Shown one piece after another: positions 45,665 to 54,884 of a stretch of DNA of 64,000 nucleotides. Under the pieces are notes generated by a model. The model ran no database searches. It worked only from the letters and a program-made list of their open reading frames with translations, and was not told the origin of the DNA. Position numbers and translations under genes: made by a program. Position 1 is the first letter of the stretch; each line of letters starts with the position of its first letter. Source of the stretch: a virus; the IMG/VR virus record IMGVR_UViG_3300025141_009413, positions 1 to 64,000 of that record; one strand, 5' to 3'.

Positions 45665-46667
45665 GAACAAATATATAATTGGTACACATATCATGTTTTT
45701 TGAAATAGATATGATCGGGGAACAAACACAGAGTCTAATTAATGCAATCAATACTGTTACCAATAAAGAAAATATAACTATAGATTATTATTTTAATATG
45801 TCTGAATATTTTGAGAAAATTGATAAATCTCAAATATCTAAAGATAAATTAAAACAATTGTTTATGAAAGAAATTGTTAAGCTAGACCAATCAGGGTGTA
45901 ATGTGACATATACGATTTATGAAGATAATGAACCTATTACCATGGTAGATTATCGACGTGATTTAAATTACCATGGATGTACTAAATATGATTATGTCAT
46001 ATGGGGAGAATCAGATATGTTAGTCCCAAAAGAAATGTTCCTTGCATTAGAACAAATTAAGGAGTATGCAAATTCGCAAAATATACATAAATTCGTTACT
46101 ACCTTTGGGATAAGAAAGATGTGGGATAACCATTGGAAAGATTTAGAACACCCGGATTTTACAGATGCGCCATATTATGAAGATGAAAGAGCTTTTCAAT
46201 ATCCACATAGTATCAGATATACAATGTCAATCGACGAAATGAATGAGGTGAATGCAAAATCTGAGTCTTTTGATATTCGTATTTTAAAGCAACCTAAATT
46301 CGATGGTTCATGTTTAGTACTATCAGGAGATTTATTAAAGAATGGCGTTAATATACCACATTGTATGATAGGACATTTACATGAAGACACTAGTATGATG
46401 CATTCGGCATATAGAATTATGGGAGAAAATTATATTCAATTTGTTGTAAAAAATATATTAAAAGTACATAATAGAAATCATCCATTGAAAAGACATTATG
46501 CATTAGAAATGGATAGCAATGATAAATTATCAGATTTTTCTAAAGGTGGCAAAAAAGGAAAATGGTTTGATAGGATGAGAACATTAGTAGATTTTAATAT
46601 AGCAAATTTTAATAATAGTCAGGCTCGTTTTAATACATATAAAGATTTTGAAAATATAAAGGATTGA
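45654..46667 (+). CDS. Putative glycosyltransferase (GT-A like)
   Basis: 337 residues. YDYVIWGESDMLVPKEMF near 112-129 resembles a nucleotide-sugar strand with an E-S-D acidic site. Two similar-length halves flank it. No closer family is recognised. The start overlaps the previous stop. Confidence 0.5.
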   Translation: MKIENKYIIGTHIMFFEIDMIGEQTQSLINAINTVTNKENITIDYYFNMSEYFEKIDKSQISKDKLKQLFMKEIVKLDQSGCNVTYTIYEDNEPITMVDYRRDLNYHGCTKYDYVIWGESDMLVPKEMFLALEQIKEYANSQNIHKFVTTFGIRKMWDNHWKDLEHPDFTDAPYYEDERAFQYPHSIRYTMSIDEMNEVNAKSESFDIRILKQPKFDGSCLVLSGDLLKNGVNIPHCMIGHLHEDTSMMHSAYRIMGENYIQFVVKNILKVHNRNHPLKRHYALEMDSNDKLSDFSKGGKKGKWFDRMRTLVDFNIANFNNSQARFNTYKDFENIKD

Positions 46668-46668
46668 C

Positions 46669-47604
46669 ATGAAAGTAGTTGTTTTCCATTTACCATTCCC
46701 GATGGGTAATTATAAACTTAATGAAGTGTTGGCAAATACATTACAAGCTGATGGACATGAAGTTTATTTATTACAACAATTAAATGGACATCCATATGAT
46801 GAAGACTATTATCAACAGATAAAGGCATTAGATCCAGACGTATTATATTTTGAAATGTTAGATCAAGGAACATTTGATGTAGTAGAAAAATTTGATTGTA
46901 AGAAGATATTAAATATAATGGGCACTGGCATTCTAAAAGACAATTTTAAGAATGATATTAAAAAATATAAAGATAAATGGTATACACATATCTTAACAAA
47001 TTCACAGTCAGTATATGATTTATTAAAAGATGATGTGGAAGGTATTGAGTTCTTTAAATATTATTTTTGTGCAATCTCAGACGAAGAACTAGTTCATAAT
47101 CCTAATTATGCTCATGAGTGTACATTTTTAGGGCAAGGACATCATAGACTACAGATGCCAGAATTTAAAAAAGAATTAGACATATATTTTAAGCCTCAGC
47201 ATTTATTTGATTTTAAAGTATATGGTTCCGGTTGGCCACAGCAATTGCCATGGTATAAAGGATTATTGGCACCAAATGATATAGGGTCATTATATACATC
47301 CGTCAAAAGTGCAATATCAGTTATTGAACCAGAACAATATCGTAATGGAATGATTAATAACAGATATGTTGAATTAGGATTTTGTAAAACACCTATTATA
47401 ACATTTCAATATCCTAATATAGATTGGTTTGGTGCAGAAGAGTATTTAAACATTATTGATACTCCAGAAGATTTTATTAATGTAGTGAATAGATGTATAA
47501 ATGAAGATGATAAGATACTTAATAAGACAGAGCAAATGCGTAAATTTATTGAAAATCAACATAAAATTTATTTTGAAAAACTTAATAGATTATTAGGACT
47601 TTAG
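46669..47604 (+). CDS. CgeB-like GT-B glycosyltransferase
   Basis: 311 residues. It begins KVVVFHLPFPMGNYKLNEVL, then THILTNSQSVYDLL near 105-118, and NNRYVELGFCKTPIITFQ near 226-243 matches the sugar-nucleotide domain of CgeB-like transferases. ECTFLGQGHHRLQMPEF near 149 fits the linker of GT-B enzymes. The acceptor is unknown. Confidence 0.55.
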   Translation: MKVVVFHLPFPMGNYKLNEVLANTLQADGHEVYLLQQLNGHPYDEDYYQQIKALDPDVLYFEMLDQGTFDVVEKFDCKKILNIMGTGILKDNFKNDIKKYKDKWYTHILTNSQSVYDLLKDDVEGIEFFKYYFCAISDEELVHNPNYAHECTFLGQGHHRLQMPEFKKELDIYFKPQHLFDFKVYGSGWPQQLPWYKGLLAPNDIGSLYTSVKSAISVIEPEQYRNGMINNRYVELGFCKTPIITFQYPNIDWFGAEEYLNIIDTPEDFINVVNRCINEDDKILNKTEQMRKFIENQHKIYFEKLNRLLGL

Positions 47605-47626
47605 CAAAAAATTTATTATATTATAA
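47593..47626 (+). promoter_or_regulatory. Candidate promoter, TTxGGA / TTATAT class
   Basis: TTAGGACTTTAGCAAAA followed by TTATATTATAATATG, box starts 23 bases apart. The first box lies in the last codons of the upstream gene, so chance is possible. Confidence 0.4.
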
Positions 47627-47627
47627 T

Positions 47628-48536
47628 ATGAAAAATTTTGATAATAAATTAATAGTGATCATGGAAGGAAAGGTCGGAAATTCTTTTGGCTGTTTATTCT
47701 ATGCACATAAATTAGCAAAAGATGCAGGTAAAGACTTTGTTATTAATTCTGTAAAGAACGTGAACCGACAAGCAGCTTTTTATGATTTATTTAGCGATAG
47801 TAATGGGTTTGAACATATAGAATATTCCATTACAGAATTAAATAAAATCATACCTAAAGATGTTCCGTTTTTGTTACATAAATCACATTACGTAGATTCA
47901 GGTGCTATCAAAGATAGAGAGGTAATATACCACAGGAACATGAGTAATGAAAAATTATTAGAACTCGTTAAGACTAAAAATAGCGTTTGTTATTTAGATG
48001 ATGCATCGTCTCATAGTATGGCTAATCCAGGCTTTATGGTCGAGACAGCACATGACCTACAGATTCATAAAAAGGTATTAGATGGAGTAAATAATTTTTG
48101 TAAGGAAAATAATATTAATAATGCAGTTAAAGGAATACACATACGGGCCACAGATTGGCCATGGAAACAAGACTGCATAAATAGTGCGTATTCGACAATA
48201 CAGAACCTAGTTGATAAAAATCCAAGTGAAAAAATATTTGTATGTTGTGATGAAGAATATATAGAAAATGATTTAATAACAAAGTTACCAGAAAATATAA
48301 TTATACATCGCAAAGATAGTTGTGTAAAAAAAGTTGTTGAAGGGAGTTGGAGAGAAAAGATTGATGCCGGCGACGGTAGAACACAAGATTATAATACTTT
48401 TCATGATGTCGACCAATGTGTTGATGCATTTATTGATATGTTGATATTATCTAGAACTGATATTAAATATAGGCACCAACATAGTTCATTCTCTTGGTTC
48501 TCTGAAATTTATTCAAATATATTAGAATTAAATTAA
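47628..48536 (+). CDS. Fucosyltransferase-like protein
   Basis: 302 residues. IVIMEGKVGNSFGCLFYAH at the start resembles the G-x-G-N loop of GT11/GT23-type fucosyltransferases. KGIHIRATDWPW near 167-178 matches their H-x-R-x-x-D donor motif. SSFSWFSEIYSN near 285-296 is a third shared segment. It would add fucose or a related 6-deoxyhexose from GDP-sugar. The nearby dehydratase and epimerases fit deoxysugar use. Confidence 0.55.
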   Translation: MKNFDNKLIVIMEGKVGNSFGCLFYAHKLAKDAGKDFVINSVKNVNRQAAFYDLFSDSNGFEHIEYSITELNKIIPKDVPFLLHKSHYVDSGAIKDREVIYHRNMSNEKLLELVKTKNSVCYLDDASSHSMANPGFMVETAHDLQIHKKVLDGVNNFCKENNINNAVKGIHIRATDWPWKQDCINSAYSTIQNLVDKNPSEKIFVCCDEEYIENDLITKLPENIIIHRKDSCVKKVVEGSWREKIDAGDGRTQDYNTFHDVDQCVDAFIDMLILSRTDIKYRHQHSSFSWFSEIYSNILELN

Positions 48537-49210
48537 TGAAAATAGTAATTGCAATAGATGATATTCATCCAGAAAAAGATTGGGGACTTGAAGGCGATAA
48601 ATGTATGCAATATTTACATGCTTTGAATGCAGAATTTGGAGCTAAGTTTACGTTATTTATTCCTTCCAACTACCATGATAAATATCCTATATCAAAACAT
48701 AAAGATTGGATTAGATGGCTAACGTCGATTGAATATTTTGAATTAGCAGCTCATGGACATTATCATATGTGTGAACGCGATGATATTGGAGAATGTGAAT
48801 TTTTTGAATTAGATACTGAAGATAAAGTTAAGTTGAGAATACAGCAGATGATGCAAGAATGGAAAAGTGTAGACCATATACCAACCGGTTGGCGTAATCC
48901 TGGTTGGTTAGCACATCCAACAGCAGCACATTTTTTAGGACAGACATTTCATTACGCGGCAGTACATTATGAACATAATCAAAACATTCCATGGAAATGT
49001 AAAACATTTTTTGGACATGATGGTATTCATGAATCGAATATATCTTTACATGACGGAAATGTAATGTTTCAGTCACATATTGCTGGTGATTGGAATGATA
49101 ATGTATGGGACGATGATAATTATGAGCAGTTAAGAAGTTCATTATCATATTTATTAAAAAGTTATGATGCAACATGTTGCACAATTAATGAATTGTTATG
49201 GAAAGAATAA
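48536..49210 (+). CDS. NodB-like polysaccharide deacetylase
   Basis: 224 residues. IAIDDIHPE near 5-13 supplies the Asp pair, LAAHGHYHM near 70-78 the zinc His residues and TGWRNPGWL near 117-125 the catalytic Arg loop. The family removes acetyl groups from N- or O-acetyl sugars. It could tailor the glycan built by this island or act on host surface sugars. No signal peptide, so it is cytoplasmic or delivered. Confidence 0.7.
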   Translation: MKIVIAIDDIHPEKDWGLEGDKCMQYLHALNAEFGAKFTLFIPSNYHDKYPISKHKDWIRWLTSIEYFELAAHGHYHMCERDDIGECEFFELDTEDKVKLRIQQMMQEWKSVDHIPTGWRNPGWLAHPTAAHFLGQTFHYAAVHYEHNQNIPWKCKTFFGHDGIHESNISLHDGNVMFQSHIAGDWNDNVWDDDNYEQLRSSLSYLLKSYDATCCTINELLWKE

Positions 49211-50163
49211 AAGATAAATTTAGTTTTGTCATGCCGATGGTAATAAATCATCGTACAACAGAAGATAATGATTTAGAACGTATAGTAAAAATACAATTAC
49301 CTACATTCCGTAAGTTTTTAAAATTAAACGACTTGCATAAGTTTTATATCATTACACGTAAACAAGATATTGATATAATTAAAAATACATTAATAAAAGA
49401 ATTTCCAGAATTCCCGTTTGTGTTTATAGATGAATTAGAACTAGTTCCAGAATTAAAAACATTTCCATTACATCAGGTTACAGTACACCCTGGGTGGATT
49501 ATACAACAATTAGTAAAATTTGAAATAGCAAAACAAATAGAAACAGAATATTATTTTTCTTTTGAAACAGATATGTTTCTTACAAAGTCATTTTCTTATA
49601 AGGATATATTTAATGACGGAAAAATAATTTGTTCTCATTTAACTGAAATGGGTAAGCCAACATGTGAGCCATGGTATATGTATGCAGCTGCTTTAATAGC
49701 TCCAGGAATTGAAGAGTTTGTTGTTGATAAAGATTGTGATAATAAAATAGAAGATGGCACATTGTATATAAATAAGATAATGGCAGTTTCACCTCAGATT
49801 TTTATTACTGAAGAAATGTTGAATTTAATAAAACATTTAGAGGAAACACATAATATGAATTATTTATCTTTATTGTTGAGAACAACAAATGGTCATCCAA
49901 ATACATGGACTGAATATACATTGTATTGGATTTGGTTATTTGTACAAAATAAAATGGATTTGTATTCATTTGAGGCTCCATTTATCAGTAGTGGAGAGTT
50001 ATGGACATCAAATTATAAACAAGGATTTGATAAAAAATATTTCGGAGAATTTGATTCTCATGTAATGAAAAATAAAAAACATTATTTTAATGTCGTACAA
50101 AGTAATATTTTGGACATTAAATTAGATTATGTAGTTAATAAATTAAAACCATATTTGGAGTAG
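49198..50163 (+). CDS. GT-A type glycosyltransferase (DUF6492-like)
   Basis: 321 residues. KFSFVMPMVINHRTTED near 7-23, KFYIITRKQDIDII near 48 and YYFSFETDMFLTKSF near 117-131, with a E-T-D acidic site, match glycosyltransferases of the DUF6492 type. A Trp/Tyr-rich C-terminal domain follows. It overlaps the deacetylase gene by 13 bases. Confidence 0.6.
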   Translation: MERIKDKFSFVMPMVINHRTTEDNDLERIVKIQLPTFRKFLKLNDLHKFYIITRKQDIDIIKNTLIKEFPEFPFVFIDELELVPELKTFPLHQVTVHPGWIIQQLVKFEIAKQIETEYYFSFETDMFLTKSFSYKDIFNDGKIICSHLTEMGKPTCEPWYMYAAALIAPGIEEFVVDKDCDNKIEDGTLYINKIMAVSPQIFITEEMLNLIKHLEETHNMNYLSLLLRTTNGHPNTWTEYTLYWIWLFVQNKMDLYSFEAPFISSGELWTSNYKQGFDKKYFGEFDSHVMKNKKHYFNVVQSNILDIKLDYVVNKLKPYLE

Positions 50164-50165
50164 TT

Positions 50166-51104
50166 ATGAAAAAAGTTTTAATCACCGGTGGAGCCGGATA
50201 TATAGGAACAACGGTAATACCTGTGTTATTAGATAAAGGTTATGAAGTAACAGTATATGATTCATTGGCATATGATGGCAATGTATTAATACCATATTTT
50301 CAACACAAGAATTTTCATTTTGTGAAAGGAGATATTTTAGAAGAATCAAAACTAAAATCAGCAGTTCGAGAAAAAGATATTATAATACATTTGGCAGCTG
50401 TAGTAGGCATGCATGCGTGTGAAAAGAACCCGGAACTGACAGAATTAGTAAACACTAGAGCAACTAAAAGTTTAGTGAATATGTTATCAGCAAAACAATT
50501 AATTATGTTTGGCTCGACAGGATCTAATTATGGAAAGGTTGATGGAATATGTACAGAAGAAACACCATTAAACCCAACGTCATTATATGCTTCTACAAAG
50601 ACAGATGCAGAACGAGAGATAATGAGGCATAGTAATGCTATAGCATATAGGTTTGCAACAGCATATGGAGCCGCCCCAAGATTAAGATTAGATTTGTTAG
50701 TTAATGATTTAACTTATTTAGCAACTACACAGAAGTATATGTTAGTATATCAACCTGAATTTATGAGAACATTTATTCATGTTAGAGATATTGCAAATTC
50801 ATTTGTATTTGGAATTGAAAATGCAGATAAAATGAAAGGCGAAGTATATAATGTAGGTTCGAATAAGCTTAACTTCACTAAACGACAAGTATGTGAATTG
50901 ATAGCACAAAAAACTAAATGTGTAGTTTATTATAATGATTTTGATAGTGATAAAGATCATAGAGATTATGAAGTATCATATGATAAAATAAGTAAATTGG
51001 GATTTGACACTACAATTAGCTTAGAAGAAGGTATTGATGAATTATTAAAAGTATATCAAACATTAAATTTAAAGGATAAAAGATATGTTAATGCAGGAGT
51101 GTAA
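50166..51104 (+). CDS. NAD-dependent sugar epimerase/dehydratase (SDR)
   Basis: 312 residues. LITGGAGYIGTTVIP near 5-19 is the NAD loop, IIHLAAVVGMHACEKN near 76-91 the sugar pocket strand and YASTKTDAE near 142-150 the Tyr-x3-Lys catalytic pair. It converts a nucleotide sugar by epimerisation or dehydration. The exact sugar is not decided. It overlaps the dehydratase-like gene that follows, so they probably act in sequence. Confidence 0.75.
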   Translation: MKKVLITGGAGYIGTTVIPVLLDKGYEVTVYDSLAYDGNVLIPYFQHKNFHFVKGDILEESKLKSAVREKDIIIHLAAVVGMHACEKNPELTELVNTRATKSLVNMLSAKQLIMFGSTGSNYGKVDGICTEETPLNPTSLYASTKTDAEREIMRHSNAIAYRFATAYGAAPRLRLDLLVNDLTYLATTQKYMLVYQPEFMRTFIHVRDIANSFVFGIENADKMKGEVYNVGSNKLNFTKRQVCELIAQKTKCVVYYNDFDSDKDHRDYEVSYDKISKLGFDTTISLEEGIDELLKVYQTLNLKDKRYVNAGV

Positions 51105-52275
51105 TAAAATTGATTGGCCATTAATGAAAGATTGTGTCACAGCTGATGATAAAGCAGCTATGATAAATTTCATCAGCACAGCAGGTAGATTTACTAATGG
51201 ACCAATGGTAAAGAAGTTTGAAAAAGAATGGTCTAAATGGTTAGGCTGTAAACATTCTTTATTTGTATCATCAGGTAGTACTGCAAATACATTATTGGTT
51301 GCTAGTATAAAGGAACGTTATAATTTAAAAAATAAGGACAAGGTAATTGTTCCGTGTATGACTTGGGTAACAAATGTATCTCCAGTAATGCAATTAGGAT
51401 TCGAGCCTATTTTTTGTGATGTAGATAAGAAGACATTTAGTTTTGATTTAGATAATTTAAGAAAAATATCTAAAAAGTATCCGGATATTAAAGCAATATT
51501 TGTATCACATTTATTCGGTATTGCAGCTGATATAGATGCCTATAAAGAGATTTTTCCTGATGTAGTATTTATAGAAGATGTATGTGAATCTCATGGTGCA
51601 ACATATAAAGGCAAGAAATGTGGAACATTGTCCTCAGGGTCGACATTTAGTTTTTACTTCGGACATCATATGACTACTATCGAAGGCGGCTTTGTTTGTA
51701 CTAATGATGATGAACTTTATAATATTATGAAGATGAAAAGAAGTCATGGAATGGCACGTGAGGCATCCCCGGAAGCATATGAACAATATAAAATAGACAA
51801 CCCAGACATCCATCCTCAGTTTATGTTTATGACTGACGGATATAATTTAAGGAGTATGGAAATTAATGCTGTTTTAGGGTCATCTCAATTAATTAGATTA
51901 GATGATAATAATAAAACTAGGCGTGATAATTTTAATAGATTTATTAATATAGTATCTAAATTTAAAAATTATTTCCATGTTGATTATCAAGTAAAAGGAA
52001 ATAGTAGTTTTTGTTTTCCATTTATATGTAAATCATCTAGTTTTAAGTCACAATTAGAAAGTTATTTAAGTGATAATGGAATTGAAACTAGACCGTTATG
52101 TAGTGGTAATTTATTAAGACAACCTTTCTTAAAACGAGTAGGCACACCTGATCCATCAACATTTCCGAACGTAGAGTTTTTACATGAGAATGGATTCTTT
52201 ATTGGCAACAACCATATGGTTACAGATGATGAATTTATAGCATTAGAAAAATTATTAACAGAATTTTGTAAATGA
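51085..52275 (+). CDS. ColD/RfbH-like sugar 3-dehydratase (PLP/PMP, DegT fold)
   Basis: 396 residues of the DegT/DnrJ aminotransferase fold. SSGSTANTLL near 58-67, CMTWVTNV near 90-97 and FIEDVCESHG near 162-171 are family motifs. The lysine that binds PLP in aminotransferases is replaced: the segment reads YFGHHMTTIEGG with His at 194-195. Histidine there is the hallmark of ColD and of RfbH/E1, which remove the 3-OH of a 4-keto-6-deoxysugar. I therefore infer a 3,6-dideoxysugar route rather than amino sugar synthesis. Confidence 0.75.
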   Translation: MLMQECNKIDWPLMKDCVTADDKAAMINFISTAGRFTNGPMVKKFEKEWSKWLGCKHSLFVSSGSTANTLLVASIKERYNLKNKDKVIVPCMTWVTNVSPVMQLGFEPIFCDVDKKTFSFDLDNLRKISKKYPDIKAIFVSHLFGIAADIDAYKEIFPDVVFIEDVCESHGATYKGKKCGTLSSGSTFSFYFGHHMTTIEGGFVCTNDDELYNIMKMKRSHGMAREASPEAYEQYKIDNPDIHPQFMFMTDGYNLRSMEINAVLGSSQLIRLDDNNKTRRDNFNRFINIVSKFKNYFHVDYQVKGNSSFCFPFICKSSSFKSQLESYLSDNGIETRPLCSGNLLRQPFLKRVGTPDPSTFPNVEFLHENGFFIGNNHMVTDDEFIALEKLLTEFCK

Positions 52276-52742
52276 AAATAAAAGACGTAAAAATAATAAC
52301 ACTGGATGTATTTACTGATTACCGAGGAGACATTTGTACATTGTGGAAAAAGGATAATAGGTATCCTGAATTTGTACATGATAAGATAGCAACATCTAGA
52401 AAAAATGTTATTCGAGGAATTCATGGCGACTTTAAATCTACTAAATTAGTTACATGTTTGTATGGCGAATTGTATTTTGTGGTTATAGATAATAGACCTG
52501 ATTCAGAAACATATATGCAATGGGATTCCATTATTTTAGATGATAGATCACGTAAACAAGTATTACTACCTCCTGGAGTAGGTAATGGATTTTGTGTATT
52601 AAGTCATAAATCAGTATTCCATTACAAATGGTCATATCCCGGAAAATATCCAGATGTAGAAGACCAATTTACTATAAAATGGAATAGGTTAAATATTAAT
52701 TGGCCAATTAATAACCCTATATTATCAAAAAGAGACAAATGA
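52272..52742 (+). CDS. RmlC-like cupin sugar epimerase
   Basis: 156 residues. DYRGDICTLW near 17-26, NVIRGIHGDFKSTKLV near 45-60 (catalytic His as in RGLH of RmlC), PPGVGNGFCVLS near 102-113 and DQFTIKWN near 136-143 match the dTDP-4-dehydrorhamnose 3,5-epimerase family. It probably inverts one or two centres of a 4-keto-deoxysugar. It overlaps the dehydratase gene by four bases. Confidence 0.75.
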   Translation: MKIKDVKIITLDVFTDYRGDICTLWKKDNRYPEFVHDKIATSRKNVIRGIHGDFKSTKLVTCLYGELYFVVIDNRPDSETYMQWDSIILDDRSRKQVLLPPGVGNGFCVLSHKSVFHYKWSYPGKYPDVEDQFTIKWNRLNINWPINNPILSKRDK

Positions 52743-53671
52743 ATATAGCATTCTTTACAGAAATGAGTTTTACTGGTAAAATTACTCGAACACATGAAAA
52801 TATGAGAACTGAGTTTGCATGGATGTGTGCACTAAATGCTGACCATTATCATATTAGTCTTGACCCTACTCCTATCAAAGATTATGATTTAGGAATAATC
52901 ATTATACCAAAAAAGAATCCAGGATTTAATATAAATCTTATAAAGAAATTTTGTGATAAAGTAGCAGTGATGCAAGAAGGACCACATTGGTATTTTCAAG
53001 ATTATCCATTACCAGAACAGGTTTGGTATTATAATACATTGGTTGATGCTGATATTATTTTTACACATAACGAATGTGATCGTATTTATTATCAAGGATT
53101 AACTGACCATGACGATGTTAGAGTAATGAAATCATTAATGATAGATGATGCAGTAGGAAGGCTAGATGATGTTAAAAGAGCCGGCGTTATTATAGGAGGA
53201 AATTTTGTCAATTGGTACGGTGGCTTTGATTCGTATATAGTAGCTAGAGACATAACTGAATCTGATGAACATGTTTTTGCTCCTAGTATGGGCAGGAAAC
53301 AAGCAATGGAAGAAGATGTTGTTTCTCTTTTACCTTATATGAATTGGAAACAATGGATTCATAAATTAAATGAATTTAAAATAGGAATACATTTAATGAG
53401 AACACATGCCGCCGGAACATTTGCTCTTAATTGTGCTTATTTAGGAATTCCGTGTATTGGTTATGAAGGACTAGATACACAAATGATACTACACCCAGAT
53501 CTGACGGTCAAGATAGGAGATCTAGTAAGTGCAAAACAATTAGCCAAAAAGCTTAGGAAAGACGAAGAATTTTATTTATATTGTAGTAATAAGGCTAAAA
53601 ATAATTATAAGGAATTATATCATGAAGATAAGTTTAATACAACCTTCAAGGAACAATTTAAAATATCTTAA
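52739..53671 (+). CDS. Putative GT-B glycosyltransferase
   Basis: 310 residues. YDLGIIIIPKKNPGF near 47-61, then ADIIFTHNECDRIYYQ near 104 and AAGTFALNCAYLGIPCIGYEG near 220-240 form a sugar-nucleotide domain of GT-B type. No exact family is recognised. Its last 50 bases overlap the next gene. Confidence 0.5.
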   Translation: MNIAFFTEMSFTGKITRTHENMRTEFAWMCALNADHYHISLDPTPIKDYDLGIIIIPKKNPGFNINLIKKFCDKVAVMQEGPHWYFQDYPLPEQVWYYNTLVDADIIFTHNECDRIYYQGLTDHDDVRVMKSLMIDDAVGRLDDVKRAGVIIGGNFVNWYGGFDSYIVARDITESDEHVFAPSMGRKQAMEEDVVSLLPYMNWKQWIHKLNEFKIGIHLMRTHAAGTFALNCAYLGIPCIGYEGLDTQMILHPDLTVKIGDLVSAKQLAKKLRKDEEFYLYCSNKAKNNYKELYHEDKFNTTFKEQFKIS

Positions 53672-54884
53672 ATGGTCTTACGATTCTATCAGAAAGAATC
53701 AAGGAGATCATGAAGTAGAAATCTGTGTAGCAGATGACTTTAGTGATAAAGATGGTACATGGGAATGGTGTCAAGAAAGAATGGAAAAAGATGTACATTT
53801 TAAAGCAATAAGAAATGAAGGACCAACTCGTTTAGGCCATACAATACTTTATGATACATTAGTTAATGAAGTAGCGACAAATGACATATGTATGATTTAT
53901 CATGCAGATATGTATTTATGTCCAGGTGCATTAGATGCAATTGAAAAACATATGTACGGAACTGCAGAAGAGCCTGTAGTAGAGAGTAGAATAGTATCAC
54001 TTACTAGAATTGAACCACCATTACATCCAGATGGACCAGAAAAAGTATTGAGAGATTTTGGGATCGAACCTGAAGAGTTTAATGAAGAAGGATTATTAAA
54101 TGAAGTACAAGAATTAAAAGTGTTACATGAAAATGATCCTGGTACTACAGAAGGCATATTTGCACCCTGGGCATTTTGGAAAAAAGACTTTCAACAAATA
54201 GGAGGACATGATCCTATATTTGCTCCACAATCAAAAGAAGACACAGACATATTTAATCGCTTCCATTTGAATGAAGTTGAGTTTGTTCAAACATGGGAAG
54301 GATTTGTTTATCACATGACTTGTAGAGGAAGTAGATTTGCAGATGGCGCAAAGCGAAATCCAAACGGTGAAGTGTTTATGAAGAATAGAGAAACAGATGA
54401 ATGGTTAGCACAAAACCAAAAATCAACAAGAGAATTTATTCGTAAATGGGGCCATTACTGTAAACACGATAATTATCTAAAACCGATTGTACCCCCAAAA
54501 TATAACATAGGTATTAGAGTTGAAAACTGTAGTCTACAATTACTAGAAGCACTTGAACCTTGGTGTGATCATATCTATATTAGTGATTATGAATTTCTTT
54601 TAGACACCTACTTGAAAAAAGAAAAATCAAACACTTCATTTGATTTACTTAAAAGAGTTCATAGTCTTACGGATATCGATAGAAATGATTATGATGATGT
54701 TCTAGTCGAGATCGACGGCAAAACATTTAGCAATGAATCTTTTAGACATATACAATACCTATCAGAAATATTAGCTAACGATGACCAACTCGAACTAGGA
54801 ACATTTGGATTAGGCGATATTAAAATTACAGTTAATAGTTTAGAAACATATGAAAAGGATTTAATAGTATGCAAAGAGCAGTAG
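53622..54884 (+). CDS. Family 2 glycosyltransferase with C-terminal extension
   Basis: 420 residues. KISLIQPSRNNLKYLKWSYD starts a GT-A domain, EICVADDFSDKDGT near 34-47 is the donor strand and CMIYHADMYLCPGA near 89-102 the metal region. Residues from about 290 form an extra domain with VENCSLQLLEALEPW, unique within this island. The ATG lies well within the preceding gene (50-base overlap) and no later start preserves the fold. Confidence 0.65.
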   Translation: MKISLIQPSRNNLKYLKWSYDSIRKNQGDHEVEICVADDFSDKDGTWEWCQERMEKDVHFKAIRNEGPTRLGHTILYDTLVNEVATNDICMIYHADMYLCPGALDAIEKHMYGTAEEPVVESRIVSLTRIEPPLHPDGPEKVLRDFGIEPEEFNEEGLLNEVQELKVLHENDPGTTEGIFAPWAFWKKDFQQIGGHDPIFAPQSKEDTDIFNRFHLNEVEFVQTWEGFVYHMTCRGSRFADGAKRNPNGEVFMKNRETDEWLAQNQKSTREFIRKWGHYCKHDNYLKPIVPPKYNIGIRVENCSLQLLEALEPWCDHIYISDYEFLLDTYLKKEKSNTSFDLLKRVHSLTDIDRNDYDDVLVEIDGKTFSNESFRHIQYLSEILANDDQLELGTFGLGDIKITVNSLETYEKDLIVCKEQ

